From positions 1-64,000 of the IMG/VR virus record IMGVR_UViG_3300036818_000070: a DNA stretch of 64,000 nt; one strand, given 5' to 3'. The translations under genes and the position numbers were made by a program. A model generated the notes under the pieces. The model made no database searches. It saw only the letters and a list, made by a program, of their open reading frames with translations, and was not told the DNA's origin. This DNA comes from a virus. Below are positions 47,911 to 56,390 of this stretch, piece by piece; position 1 is the stretch's first letter, and each line of letters starts with the position of its first letter.

Positions 47911-48325
47911 GACCTTCGAGGAACTCCAGGACGTGCTCCACCGAGCGCTGCCGATGCGGCCCCCGAAGTTCGAGCCGGGCACGTCCGGCCGCGAGAAGGT
48001 GTCGGCGATCGAGGACTACCTGCTGGAGTCCGCCTACATCCACGCCGAGCTGGAGGAGGCGCTGCATTGGCTCACGGCGCTCGTGGAGCACTTCAAGGAG
48101 CAGATCGACGCGATGCAGGGCTGGGAGGTTGGGCTGCCCAGCAAGCCGCGAGACAAGATCACCCGGCAGGACGTGCTTACGGCCAAACGGAAGCTGAACC
48201 CAACGCCGTTCGAGATCGGTGGCGATGCGCGCCGCACCCGCGACTCGGTGCTGCGCCAGATCGCTCGATTCGAGTACGACACGACTGTGATTTCGAGGGC
48301 ATACTCGGTGATCTCCGGTGCCTGA
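47903..48325 (+). CDS. Helical hypothetical protein
   Basis: 140 residues from GTG 47903. All-helical (KTFEELQDVLHRAL, then ALHWLTALVEHFKEQIDA). The place between terminase and portal suggests packaging or head assembly, without direct proof. Confidence 0.5.
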   Translation: MAKTFEELQDVLHRALPMRPPKFEPGTSGREKVSAIEDYLLESAYIHAELEEALHWLTALVEHFKEQIDAMQGWEVGLPSKPRDKITRQDVLTAKRKLNPTPFEIGGDARRTRDSVLRQIARFEYDTTVISRAYSVISGA

Positions 48326-48800
48326 GATACCCCTCCGCGCGAGGGATGGTTCGGTACGTGCGACGGTGACCGTCGATGACGCCGACTACGTCGAGCTGAG
48401 CAGGTACTCGTGGTGTCTGCGCGTCGGGACCACCGGCATCCGGTACGCCCAGCGCATGACGCCCCGCGACAGTGAAGGTCGGCAGACGACCGTCCTCATG
48501 CACCGTCAGGTCATGGGCTTCCCGGAGGCGAAGGTTGACCACATCAACGGCGACGGCCTAGACAACCGCCGCGAGAACCTGCGCGCAGCGTCCGACAGCC
48601 TCAACGGCTGGAACCGGCGGGGCGCCGACAGGGACAACGCCACGGGGTGCCGGGGAGTCACCAGGGCTCGGGGGCGGTTCCGCGCCCACGCGACGGTCAA
48701 GGGGCGCTATCACCACCTCGGTATCTACGACACGGCGGAGAAAGCGGCGCAGGTTGCGGCCGATTTCAGGGCCACGGTGCCCGATTTGGCGCTCTTATGA
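48318..48800 (+). CDS. HNH homing endonuclease with AP2-like domain
   Basis: 160 residues, GTG start. VDHINGDGLDNRRENLRAAS, a linker with N-A-T-G-C-R-G-V and RFRAHATVKGRYHHLGIYDT, then a short helix. The first block is the HNH motif of free-standing homing enzymes (HxNGxxxDNRxxNLR). The second is the AP2-type DNA-binding unit that often follows it. It is likely a mobile gene inserted between terminase and portal, carrying no intron or intein here. Confidence 0.85.
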   Translation: MPEIPLRARDGSVRATVTVDDADYVELSRYSWCLRVGTTGIRYAQRMTPRDSEGRQTTVLMHRQVMGFPEAKVDHINGDGLDNRRENLRAASDSLNGWNRRGADRDNATGCRGVTRARGRFRAHATVKGRYHHLGIYDTAEKAAQVAADFRATVPDLALL

Positions 48801-48826
48801 CCCGATTTCAGGCAGCTAGTAGGCGT

Positions 48827-48842
48827 CCCGGCGTAGATTAGG
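48827..48842 (+). promoter_or_regulatory. Late-type promoter element, copy 3 (leaderless)
   Basis: Exact CCCGGCGTAGATTAGG. The TAGATT core ends 6 bases before ATG 48846, so transcription would start at or next to the start codon. Confidence 0.65.
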
Positions 48843-48845
48843 CGC

Positions 48846-49097
48846 ATGGCACTCTTCACGCTGACCGAGCGCATCAACCTGTTGAACTCCCACCGTGGAG
48901 GGTTCGACCAGTACCAGATCGCCGCCATTCTCGGCGTCGACCTCGCCGACGTCGAAGGCGTGCTGAGCGACGCCGACTTCACGCCGACGGCGCCGCCGAC
49001 GCCGAGCCTCAACGTGAGCGGCATCCCGACGGCCGACCCGCACGTCGAGGGTGACGTCTGGTCCAACGACGGCGTGCTCACCGTAAGCGCGGGGTAA
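48846..49097 (+). CDS. Small protein sharing an N-terminal module with the 56391 gene
   Basis: 83 residues; no ribosome site, but a late-type element immediately upstream. Residues 6-38 (TERINLLNSHRGGFDQYQIA, then AILGVDLADVEGVL) match residues 5-37 of the 56391 product (NERAITLYNQSGGFDIQQVA, then AILGVDAADV) and look like a helix-turn-helix. A Pro/Thr linker and a short beta tail follow. Perhaps a virion-associated or head-assembly factor. Confidence 0.6.
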   Translation: MALFTLTERINLLNSHRGGFDQYQIAAILGVDLADVEGVLSDADFTPTAPPTPSLNVSGIPTADPHVEGDVWSNDGVLTVSAG

Positions 49098-49101
49098 CCC
49101 G

Positions 49102-51660
49102 TTGGAGCCGTCCTTTCCGGCGGTCGCGCAGCCGCCGATGCGAAGCGAGCACCCGGTGGCGGGCGCCTCGGTGGTTATTGACAATCGCACGGACCTGCCG
49201 GACTCGCAGATTCGCGAGGTCGTGCGCGATCAGTGGACGGAGATCGCGGGGCTCCAGATGGGGCACCCGAACAACTTCCAGCTCTACGCAAATAACCAGG
49301 GCTCGATGCTGGCGCGCACACCGTTCCGCACGCCGTCGAGCGTCATAGATGAGATCAGGCTGGCGCGCAGCGTCGCCGACACCGATGATGACATCGGCGC
49401 GATCATCGGACAGATGAACGCCATCGCGTTCGGCGACGGACTTGTCAACCAGCATCGTGACGAGAAGACGCTGGAGTTCTTCAACCAGATCACGAAGCCG
49501 ACCGGCATGGACCTCCCGAGTGTCATGGAGGAGATGTATCGCGAGCTGCTGATCTCCTCCTCGGTCACAACGCTCACGGTCTTCAGTCGGAAGCGCATGC
49601 AGTACTGGCCACTGAAGAGTGACACCCCGATACAGGCACAGCTCCAGGTCCCGAACGTCGCCGTGCTCCCGGCCGAGAACCTTCGCGTCATCACCAACGA
49701 CATCATGCACTCCGGGCAGCTCGCCTACTTCGTTGAGGACCCGAGCCTGCGGAACTGGCTGAACGAGTACCTGGACGAGAACACCAAGGCGTCACGCAAG
49801 GCGTACATGGCGATGCAGGAGCCTGTGGTGGCCGCGCTGTTCACCGGCAAGTATCGCGTGCCGATGAACGACGGTGACATCACCTCGCGCGGGCAGACGC
49901 TCTACACACTGAACCAGGCGATGGTGAAGCGCACCACGATGCCGAAGGGTACGCAGCCGTACCCGCGCCCTCTGTTGACACGCAACTTCGCGCTCCTCGA
50001 AGCCAAGCGCCTGCTCAACATCATGGACTATGCGCTGCTTCAAGGTGGCACCAACTACATCGTTGTGGCCAAGAAGGGCTCGGACAATCTCCCGGCGCAG
50101 CAGGCCGAGGTTGACAATCTGGTCGAGCAGGTGCGTCACGCGTCACGTTCAGGCGTGCTCGTCGGCGACCACCGAGTGGACATCGAGATCATCACGCCGA
50201 CACTCACCGAGCTGCTGAACCCGAACAAGCGCAAGCTCATCGGACGCAAGCTGAAGATGGGCCTCATGCGCCAGTCCGAAGAGGTCCCCGGTGACACGGG
50301 GCCACAGGGCTCGATCAACGAGATGGAGCTGACCTCGCGCGTCATCGCCAGCGACCGCCGCAAACTGATCTCACACGCCCAGGCGACCTTCTTCGATGAC
50401 ACCGCGACGCGCAATCGCAGCGTGTTCCCGATGGGCGCGCCGCACATCTGGGCACCGAAGATCATTCTGACCAACGTCCAGCAGTTCTGGCAGATGGTCC
50501 TCAACGCCCGCGACCGCGGCGACATTCCCCGCCGCTGGGTGGTCGAGTCTCTCGGCTACAACTTCGACGCTGCCGTTGCCGAGCGCCAGCGTGAGATCGC
50601 CAATGGGGTCGATGAGATTCTCACCCCCGCGGCTGTGCCGTTCTCCAATCCCGGCGAGCCACAGGACAACGGTCCCGGACGGCCGCCCGGCACGAGCCCG
50701 AACAACGGCAGCAGCAGAGACCTGCCAGGTCAGGGCCGTGATGCTGCCGCGCCGACTCGTGTCATCCATCGCAACGCGGGGGAGACCGTGACGGCGTTCG
50801 TGGAGAACAACGAGGTCCACTACGTCGGCGAGCTGACCCGCAGGGTGCTGGAGCAGTATGGCGAGACGGCCGACTACAACGGCTACGTCGTGCAGGCCGA
50901 ACGAGACGCGATCGACTGGAACCAGACCGTCCGCTCCGGCAGCTCCGTCATCGTGCCGGTCAACCCCAACCAGCGCTGCCAGGAGTTCGCCAGCGTGAAG
51001 CTGGAGGAGGGGTTGCGCATGATCGTCGGACGCCGACTCGGCGACGGCGCGATGGTTGCCCGAGCGCTGCGCTTCCAGGAGCCGCGCTTCGATCTCAAGC
51101 GCGCCAGCGAGTACGCCATCCGCTGGGGCTTCATGGTCGCGCCGATGGTCGAGACCGCCGCGTCGAGCGCGCCGACCTGCACCAACTGCGGACTGCGACT
51201 GGACGACTACCCGACTAACCCGGTGTGTCCGTCCTGCGGCGCCGACAACACGCAGGGCGGCCCGGCCGTCGGCGAGTCATCAACCGGCGGCGTCGGGCCG
51301 TCATTGGACGACACGGCGGCCACCGACGACCTCGACCAGCGCGTCAGGACGCTTGCTGCGGAGGTCCAGCGACTGACCGTGCTACTCACCGGCAGCAGCC
51401 ACGCGCCGAGCGAGTGGATCAGCGACGCGAAGTGGCCGTACGAGAAGCGCGAGCTGGCGGTCCGTGCCGGTGACGCGCTGCCGGGCGGCCGCTTCCCGAT
51501 CATCGACCAGGAGGACGCCGACTTCGCTGCCGGTCACGCCGACCAGAGCACCATCCCGCGCGAGCAGGTCGTCTCCCACGTCATCGCAATGGTCAAGCGG
51601 CACGGACTGGAGATGCCGAAGGTCCTGGACGATGACATCAACCCACCAGACCGACAGTGA
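49102..51660 (+). CDS. Portal protein with C-terminal zinc ribbon
   Basis: 852 residues from TTG/ATG region 49102. The body (1-500) has the mixed helix and strand pattern and the long stem-like helices of SPP1/HK97-type portals; it follows the terminase and precedes the protease. It is longer than usual: residues 693-712 hold CTNCG...CPSCG, a zinc ribbon. The last 75 residues (LPGGRFPIIDQEDADFAAGH) repeat a domain also found as the next separate gene. It forms the DNA-entry ring of the head. Confidence 0.7.
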   Translation: MEPSFPAVAQPPMRSEHPVAGASVVIDNRTDLPDSQIREVVRDQWTEIAGLQMGHPNNFQLYANNQGSMLARTPFRTPSSVIDEIRLARSVADTDDDIGAIIGQMNAIAFGDGLVNQHRDEKTLEFFNQITKPTGMDLPSVMEEMYRELLISSSVTTLTVFSRKRMQYWPLKSDTPIQAQLQVPNVAVLPAENLRVITNDIMHSGQLAYFVEDPSLRNWLNEYLDENTKASRKAYMAMQEPVVAALFTGKYRVPMNDGDITSRGQTLYTLNQAMVKRTTMPKGTQPYPRPLLTRNFALLEAKRLLNIMDYALLQGGTNYIVVAKKGSDNLPAQQAEVDNLVEQVRHASRSGVLVGDHRVDIEIITPTLTELLNPNKRKLIGRKLKMGLMRQSEEVPGDTGPQGSINEMELTSRVIASDRRKLISHAQATFFDDTATRNRSVFPMGAPHIWAPKIILTNVQQFWQMVLNARDRGDIPRRWVVESLGYNFDAAVAERQREIANGVDEILTPAAVPFSNPGEPQDNGPGRPPGTSPNNGSSRDLPGQGRDAAAPTRVIHRNAGETVTAFVENNEVHYVGELTRRVLEQYGETADYNGYVVQAERDAIDWNQTVRSGSSVIVPVNPNQRCQEFASVKLEEGLRMIVGRRLGDGAMVARALRFQEPRFDLKRASEYAIRWGFMVAPMVETAASSAPTCTNCGLRLDDYPTNPVCPSCGADNTQGGPAVGESSTGGVGPSLDDTAATDDLDQRVRTLAAEVQRLTVLLTGSSHAPSEWISDAKWPYEKRELAVRAGDALPGGRFPIIDQEDADFAAGHADQSTIPREQVVSHVIAMVKRHGLEMPKVLDDDINPPDRQ

Positions 51661-51669
51661 GGTAGTCAC

Positions 51670-52008
51670 GTGAAGCCAACACACAGCAGGCGCCGCACGG
51701 ACGCCGACATCCAGAGCGAGCTAGCCTCCGTCTTGGAGCGCGACGGCAAGGAGCTGGCGCGGCTTGAGGAGGAGTACGCGGCGCGCTGGCCGCAGGCGAA
51801 ACGCCTCCAGGCCGTGAAGGAGGGCAACGCGATGCCCGGCGGCCACTTCCCGATCGAGACGCAGGAAGACCTGAACAGCGCCGCGCGGCTCGTGGGTCGC
51901 ACGAAGCTCTCGCGCTCGGCGGTGATGACGCACATCAAGAAGATGGCCAAGAAGCACAGCCTCTCGCTGCCCGCCTCGTGGGGCGGCGGCGCCCCAGCTA
52001 CGGCCTGA
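51670..52008 (+). CDS. Stand-alone copy of the portal C-terminal domain
   Basis: 112 residues, GTG start with GAGGTAG upstream. AMPGGHFPIETQEDLNSAARL, then SAVMTHIKKMAKKH aligns with the portal C-terminus ALPGGRFPIIDQEDADFAAG, then VVSHVIAMVKRH. The module seems to belong to head assembly and has been duplicated or split. Confidence 0.55.
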   Translation: MKPTHSRRRTDADIQSELASVLERDGKELARLEEEYAARWPQAKRLQAVKEGNAMPGGHFPIETQEDLNSAARLVGRTKLSRSAVMTHIKKMAKKHSLSLPASWGGGAPATA

Positions 52009-52015
52009 CGCTAGT

Positions 52016-52030
52016 CCCGGCGTAGATTAG
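52016..52030 (+). promoter_or_regulatory. Late-type promoter element, copy 4 (leaderless)
   Basis: CCCGGCGTAGATTAG, then T. The TAGATT core ends 7 bases before ATG 52036; the gene has no ribosome site. Confidence 0.65.
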
Positions 52031-52035
52031 TGTCG

Positions 52036-53343
52036 ATGACCGCAACGCTGCTGGGCAGGCCGCATACATTCGAGCGCGGCGACAGGGTGTATCTCACCAC
52101 GCCGATTCGGATTGTTACGCCCTCGCAGCAGGAGGTCGAGGAGTTCGCGTTCGCGTCCGCGGTCAAGACGAAGGCGCCCAACGAGAACATCGGCTGGCTT
52201 GAGGGCCGCTACGTCGAGGCTGGCAATGCCAACCTCAATGGCGCGATGTGGCTCTCGAACGAGCTGGCCGTGAAGGCGCTTACGCCGATGCTCATGCCGA
52301 TCACCGTGATGCACGACCCGCGCACTGCCGTTGGCACAATCGCCGACTGCAAGCTGCAAAGCGAGACGACGTCGCGCATTGACACGGTGCTGGCGGTCTG
52401 GCGGCATCGCTTCCCCGAGGTGTGGGAGGAGGCGGAAGCGAATGTCGCGGCGGGCACGATGATGCAGTCGATGGAGTGCTACGCGCCGTGGTACACGTGC
52501 GCCGACTGCAACCAGCAGTACATCAAGCTGCCGAACGGCGCCGAGCGCGCCTCGTGGTGTGACCACCTACGGGGCAACGGCAGTTCACCCGGACGGCGTA
52601 TATTAGGCGACGTCTGCTTCACCGGAACTGGATTGATCTTCGGAACTCGGGGAGGGGTCGGCGCCTACACAGAGGCGTATCTCGACCACTTCCATGATGA
52701 GGTCGCGGAGTACCACGAACGGTCACACGCTGAGAGCACGTACACGCCGAACCACAGGAGCACAAGTCAAATGGGTCTTGTCCAGATTGAAGAGTCGGAG
52801 CTGGCAACCCTCCGCCGCGAGCGTGACGAGGCTCGTGTGGAGGCCGACACTCTGAAGAACAGCAACCGCGACCTGACGACCAAGGCCGAGCAGGCCGAGG
52901 CCGCACAGAAGGTCGCGGAGACGGCCGCCGAGGCCGCACAGAAGGCGCAGAAGGACTCCGAGGAGAAGGCGCAGGCCGCCACCCTCAAGAGCACGCGCCT
53001 GGGCGCACTCGGCGACGGCTTCATGGCCAAGCTGGGCGAGACCTCCAAGACGGTTCTCGGCGAGCTGGCGGGCACCGCTTCCGATGAGGCGTGGGAGCAG
53101 GCGGTCGCCGAGCGCGAGGAGCTGGTCAAGGCCAAGCGCGACGCCAAGGCCGACGGCACGCCCGCGCCGAAGGACGAGGGCGCAAGCACCACGGCGAACG
53201 GCTTCCAGGACGAGGAGGTCGCGAGCTTCATGGGCCGCGTCACCGCGCCGGAGGCCAGCGCCACCAACAACGACGTCAATGGCTCGACGGCCGTGCGGTC
53301 ACTCGCTCGCTCGTTCGCCAAGCCGAAGAAGACCGCCGCCTAA
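52036..53343 (+). CDS. Head maturation protease fused to scaffold
   Basis: 435 residues from ATG 52036 (GTG 52030 also in frame). The N-terminal half contains MHDPRTAVGTI (His about 93) and GTMMQSMECY (Ser about 145), the His and Ser of HK97-type prohead proteases, and a zinc-like CADC...C cluster. The C-terminal half from about 245 is an Ala/Glu/Lys coiled coil with a disordered tail, as in scaffolding proteins. The same gene thus supplies protease and scaffold, and an internal start may supply scaffold alone. Confidence 0.75.
   Translation: MTATLLGRPHTFERGDRVYLTTPIRIVTPSQQEVEEFAFASAVKTKAPNENIGWLEGRYVEAGNANLNGAMWLSNELAVKALTPMLMPITVMHDPRTAVGTIADCKLQSETTSRIDTVLAVWRHRFPEVWEEAEANVAAGTMMQSMECYAPWYTCADCNQQYIKLPNGAERASWCDHLRGNGSSPGRRILGDVCFTGTGLIFGTRGGVGAYTEAYLDHFHDEVAEYHERSHAESTYTPNHRSTSQMGLVQIEESELATLRRERDEARVEADTLKNSNRDLTTKAEQAEAAQKVAETAAEAAQKAQKDSEEKAQAATLKSTRLGALGDGFMAKLGETSKTVLGELAGTASDEAWEQAVAEREELVKAKRDAKADGTPAPKDEGASTTANGFQDEEVASFMGRVTAPEASATNNDVNGSTAVRSLARSFAKPKKTAA
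52594..52607 (+). promoter_or_regulatory. Internal late-type promoter variant
   Basis: CGGCGTATATTAGG, differing from the main element by one base (TATATT for TAGATT), inside the protease coding region and 164 bases before the internal ATG 52771. Confidence 0.45.
52771..53343 (+). CDS. Internal in-frame scaffold gene
   Basis: 190 residues from ATG 52771, in frame with the protease-scaffold gene. AGGAG lies 10 bases upstream, and a promoter-like element precedes it. The product begins MGLVQIEESELATLRRERDE and is the entire coiled-coil scaffold. The arrangement parallels lambda Nu3 within C. Confidence 0.55.
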   Translation: MGLVQIEESELATLRRERDEARVEADTLKNSNRDLTTKAEQAEAAQKVAETAAEAAQKAQKDSEEKAQAATLKSTRLGALGDGFMAKLGETSKTVLGELAGTASDEAWEQAVAEREELVKAKRDAKADGTPAPKDEGASTTANGFQDEEVASFMGRVTAPEASATNNDVNGSTAVRSLARSFAKPKKTAA

Positions 53344-53363
53344 CAGGCGCCAGGTCAAGGACC

Positions 53364-54041
53364 ACGAGAGCCCGAGAGGAGCCCTGAAAGCACATGCCCG
53401 AGGCATTGACTCAAGTTGGCGCGTACCCGCTTCTGGGTGTTGGCCAGCTCCCCAACGTTTCCGTCGCCTCCCCTGGCGAGGTCTGGTCGCGGAAGCGCGC
53501 AAACGGGGTCATCGTCCCCGGCTCGTGCGTGCGTCCCGTCGAGGTCAACGGTGTCGATATGGTGCAGCCGGTCACGGCCGATGACACCGTCGTCGCCACC
53601 GGCAGCGGCATCCGCATCGAGCAGCTCTCCGTTGCCATGCGTCAAATCATGGTGCCGGACATCAACCCCGGCTCGCAGTACAACCCGCAGCTCGGCCCGA
53701 ACGAGATCGTCAACCTGGCGATTGCGGACAACGACTATGTCCGCGAGTACAAGACGGGTGTCCTGCACCTGACGCTGGTGAAGCCGGACGCGGACTACGC
53801 GGTCGGCGACATCGTCGGCTGGGACCCCGGCGCCGCCCGCCCCACCGGCAAGGCGACGGGCACCGGGGCCTGGGCGCGGATGGCCGACGACGAGAGCGTC
53901 GTCGCCAACACCGGCATCTTCGAGGTCCACACCAAGCCGCGTTACTACGGCTCAAACAACGAGTGCGTCCTGACTGTCCGCTTCCTGCGGAGCAACCAGT
54001 AGCGGCCACCACCACCGAGACGACGAGAGCCCGAGAGGAGC
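53364..54041 (+). repeat. 19-bp leader repeated before two capsid genes
   Basis: ACGAGAGCCCGAGAGGAGC occurs exactly at 53364-53382 and 54023-54041, 11 bases before the starts of the 53394 and 54052 genes. It carries the ribosome site GAGAGGAG. A shorter relative (ACGAGAGGAG) precedes the 63175 gene. Confidence 0.85.
53394..54002 (+). CDS. Head decoration protein candidate
   Basis: 202 residues, beta-rich, rich in Val, Gly, Asp and Pro. Located between scaffold and major capsid protein, where tailed phages often encode a decoration or stabilisation protein. The same leader as the capsid gene suggests comparable expression. No family was confirmed. Confidence 0.55.
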   Translation: MPEALTQVGAYPLLGVGQLPNVSVASPGEVWSRKRANGVIVPGSCVRPVEVNGVDMVQPVTADDTVVATGSGIRIEQLSVAMRQIMVPDINPGSQYNPQLGPNEIVNLAIADNDYVREYKTGVLHLTLVKPDADYAVGDIVGWDPGAARPTGKATGTGAWARMADDESVVANTGIFEVHTKPRYYGSNNECVLTVRFLRSNQ

Positions 54042-54051
54042 TACAGACGAA

Positions 54052-54990
54052 ATGGATGCCCTGGTAGAGCGCGCTCTTGCAGAGGTTGCGGCGGCCACAG
54101 ACGAGGACCGCCGTGCCCTGCTGATGAGCGAGTCCAACGGGGCGCTGGGAGCTTACTTCCGGCGCCACCCGCAGGAGATGGAAGAGGTCGCGTTCGCGCT
54201 GTTCGATCAAGCGTGGGCCGACATGATGCAGGAGGACATTCTTCCGCGCATCATCGACGTCAAGACCGTCGGGCTCGGCGAGGTTGACTGGGTGGATGAG
54301 GACCTGCGCGGCATGCACGCGTACTTCCAGGGCAAGGGCGGCCAGATTCTGTCCGACCTGCTCCGCTACCAGCGCACCCAGATGCCGCGCGAGGAGATGG
54401 CCATCGCCATCGACCTTCACCGTGACGAGATCGAACTGGACTTCTGGGGCACGTTCCAGAAGCTTCAGGACCAGGCCAACGAGAAGGTTCGTCAGCTCCC
54501 GGTCCGCCAGCTCATCACCCTGCTCCAGCAGGGCATCACGGCTGGTACGACGTTCGCCGAGGTCCCCGCCTCCACGTTGACCGCAAACAACGTGGACCCC
54601 GTGATCGACTTCGTGTCACAGCGCTCGAAGGGCAACGTCACGCTGATCGGCGCGCGCAACGCCGTCCGCGTCCTGTCCAACATCGGTGTGCAGTTCGGCA
54701 TGAACGTCGCCGAGCGCATCTTCAACGCCGGACAGGTCGGCGTCTACAAGGGCTACCCGGTGGTCGAGGTCGAGAACTTCGAGGACTTCGGCGGCAATCT
54801 CGTCGTCCCGGTCAACGAGATCTGGGTCGTCGGCCAGAACGCGGGCCGTCTGACCTACTTCGGCGCGGACCCGAAGGTGCAGCAGCTCCCCCGTTCGGGC
54901 TTCTACGTCCGCTGGGAGAGCGCACGCGACGCGGGCATGCTGCTCTACGGCGTCGGCCGCGGGCGCATCGGGCGCATCGTCTTCTCCTAA
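54052..54990 (+). CDS. Major capsid protein, HK97 fold
   Basis: 312 residues. The order fits an HK97-type capsid: a helical N-terminal arm, a long spine-helix region (YQRTQMPREEMAIAIDLHRD), then the peripheral domain and the C-terminal strand set NEIWVVGQNAGRLTYFGADP. It follows scaffold and decoration genes and has a strong ribosome site in the shared leader. Length is typical. Confidence 0.75.
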   Translation: MDALVERALAEVAAATDEDRRALLMSESNGALGAYFRRHPQEMEEVAFALFDQAWADMMQEDILPRIIDVKTVGLGEVDWVDEDLRGMHAYFQGKGGQILSDLLRYQRTQMPREEMAIAIDLHRDEIELDFWGTFQKLQDQANEKVRQLPVRQLITLLQQGITAGTTFAEVPASTLTANNVDPVIDFVSQRSKGNVTLIGARNAVRVLSNIGVQFGMNVAERIFNAGQVGVYKGYPVVEVENFEDFGGNLVVPVNEIWVVGQNAGRLTYFGADPKVQQLPRSGFYVRWESARDAGMLLYGVGRGRIGRIVFS

Positions 54991-55036
54991 GACCTGACGA
55001 CAGACCGACCGTAGAACCAGAGAGGACTGACACCTA

Positions 55037-55432
55037 ATGAGCAGCGGAACTCCGCAGAACGTATGGGGCGTCAGCGCCGTCATCTCCATCGAGACGACAG
55101 ACGCGAGCGACGCCGCCACCGCCCTGACCACGGCCATCTCGGACATCAAGTCCGGGCTGACTTCGCTCGCAAACGGCACGGAGTTCTCGGTCCCCGAGAT
55201 CGACGGCTCGCCGCAGTTCGATGAGGCGGACGGCGCCAACGGCTCGTTCTCCCTCAGCGAATGCCAGCTCATCGTGGCCGCGGTCACCGAGGCGACCGCG
55301 CAGAGCGCGGCTGAGTCGGCACAGACCGCCATCAACACCGCCATCGAGTCGATCACGCCGACGGTCACCGTCACGCTGGAGCAGGAGACCGACGGGGCGC
55401 AGGGCGGCTTCGTCTTCGACCTCCTCCAGTAG
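55037..55432 (+). CDS. Small head-region protein
   Basis: 131 residues with GAGAGGA upstream. Ser/Thr/Ala-rich helices in the middle (SLSECQLIVAAVTEATAQSA) flanked by strands. It lies between the capsid gene and a strong hairpin, hence the same transcription unit. Function unknown. Confidence 0.5.
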   Translation: MSSGTPQNVWGVSAVISIETTDASDAATALTTAISDIKSGLTSLANGTEFSVPEIDGSPQFDEADGANGSFSLSECQLIVAAVTEATAQSAAESAQTAINTAIESITPTVTVTLEQETDGAQGGFVFDLLQ

Positions 55433-55454
55433 CTCACAAGACGCACAGCACACA

Positions 55455-55499
55455 ACTTCCCCCCGGCAGCGTTCCGTCACTTCTCTGCCGGGGGGAAGT
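55455..55499 (+). terminator. Perfect 14-bp hairpin after the capsid operon
   Basis: ACTTCCCCCCGGCA (55455-55468) and TGCCGGGGGGAAGT (55486-55499) pair completely. No T tract follows, so it may attenuate transcription or protect the capsid mRNA 3' end. Confidence 0.65.
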
Positions 55500-55534
55500 C
55501 CCTTGGTGAACACACCGCGAGAGGAGTAACGGAG

Positions 55535-56386
55535 ATGGACACAGCAGCAACACTGGCTATCGACAAGCTCGAATACCAGAACAACACGTCCGGCTGGATT
55601 GGCGTGGTCATTCTCGACCACGACGGCAAGCCGACCGGCGTCAATGTCGAGCCCGGTGGGACCATCTGGCTGTCCGAGCAGGAGGCCATTCTCACCGCCC
55701 GAGCGCCGCGACGCGCCGAGGACAACCCCTTTGAGGAGCGCGAGTACATCGTCATGAACGATGGTCGTCGCGAGCCGATGAAGATGCGTCCGCTTACGCT
55801 CGTGAGCGGCGACGCGCAGTCGGTCAAGCCCAACGACCGCTTCGTGCCCGGAGTCACGCAGGACGCCGAGGCGCGCGCTGAGATCGAGCGCGCGGCGCAC
55901 GACGGCTCACCGACCGCCATCCGCACCGACGCGCAAGTCCGCGCCGAAGCCGCCGTCACCGGCTCGACGCCCCAGCAGGGCGTGCCAGTACCACCCGCGC
56001 CGGTCATCCAGCCGGGCGCCCCCGAGGCCAGCGACGGCGAGACGGAGTACGAGGAGGGTCGCGAGAGCTGGACCGAGCCCGAGGCGCCCGGCCAGGTGCT
56101 CCAGGGAAGCCTCCAGGGCGACGACGGCGTCGAACCGGACCTGAGTGACCCGACCGAGTCAAAGCCCGGCGACGTCGTTCATCAGCAGCCCGCCGCAGTT
56201 GCGCAGACCGTGGGCGCGCAAGGCGCTCCCGAGGAGGAGCATGCGCAGCAGGTGGACCAGGGCATCGGCGAGGAGACCGGGGCCGCACGGCCCCCGGTCG
56301 GCGACCAGCCGGAGGGCGAGTACGCCATCCATGAAGAGGTCGGCACGCCGCTGAACGAGGACGACACCGAGGGCCTTATCGGCTGA
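55535..56386 (+). CDS. Virion-region protein with long disordered tail
   Basis: 283 residues; GAGAGGAG upstream. Residues 1-105 form a compact domain (GWIGVVILDHDGKPTGVNVE, then GGTIWLS); residues 110-283 are Glu/Pro/Gln/Gly-rich and disordered. Probably attached to the head; no function shown. Confidence 0.5.
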   Translation: MDTAATLAIDKLEYQNNTSGWIGVVILDHDGKPTGVNVEPGGTIWLSEQEAILTARAPRRAEDNPFEEREYIVMNDGRREPMKMRPLTLVSGDAQSVKPNDRFVPGVTQDAEARAEIERAAHDGSPTAIRTDAQVRAEAAVTGSTPQQGVPVPPAPVIQPGAPEASDGETEYEEGRESWTEPEAPGQVLQGSLQGDDGVEPDLSDPTESKPGDVVHQQPAAVAQTVGAQGAPEEEHAQQVDQGIGEETGAARPPVGDQPEGEYAIHEEVGTPLNEDDTEGLIG

Positions 56387-56390
56387 CGCT

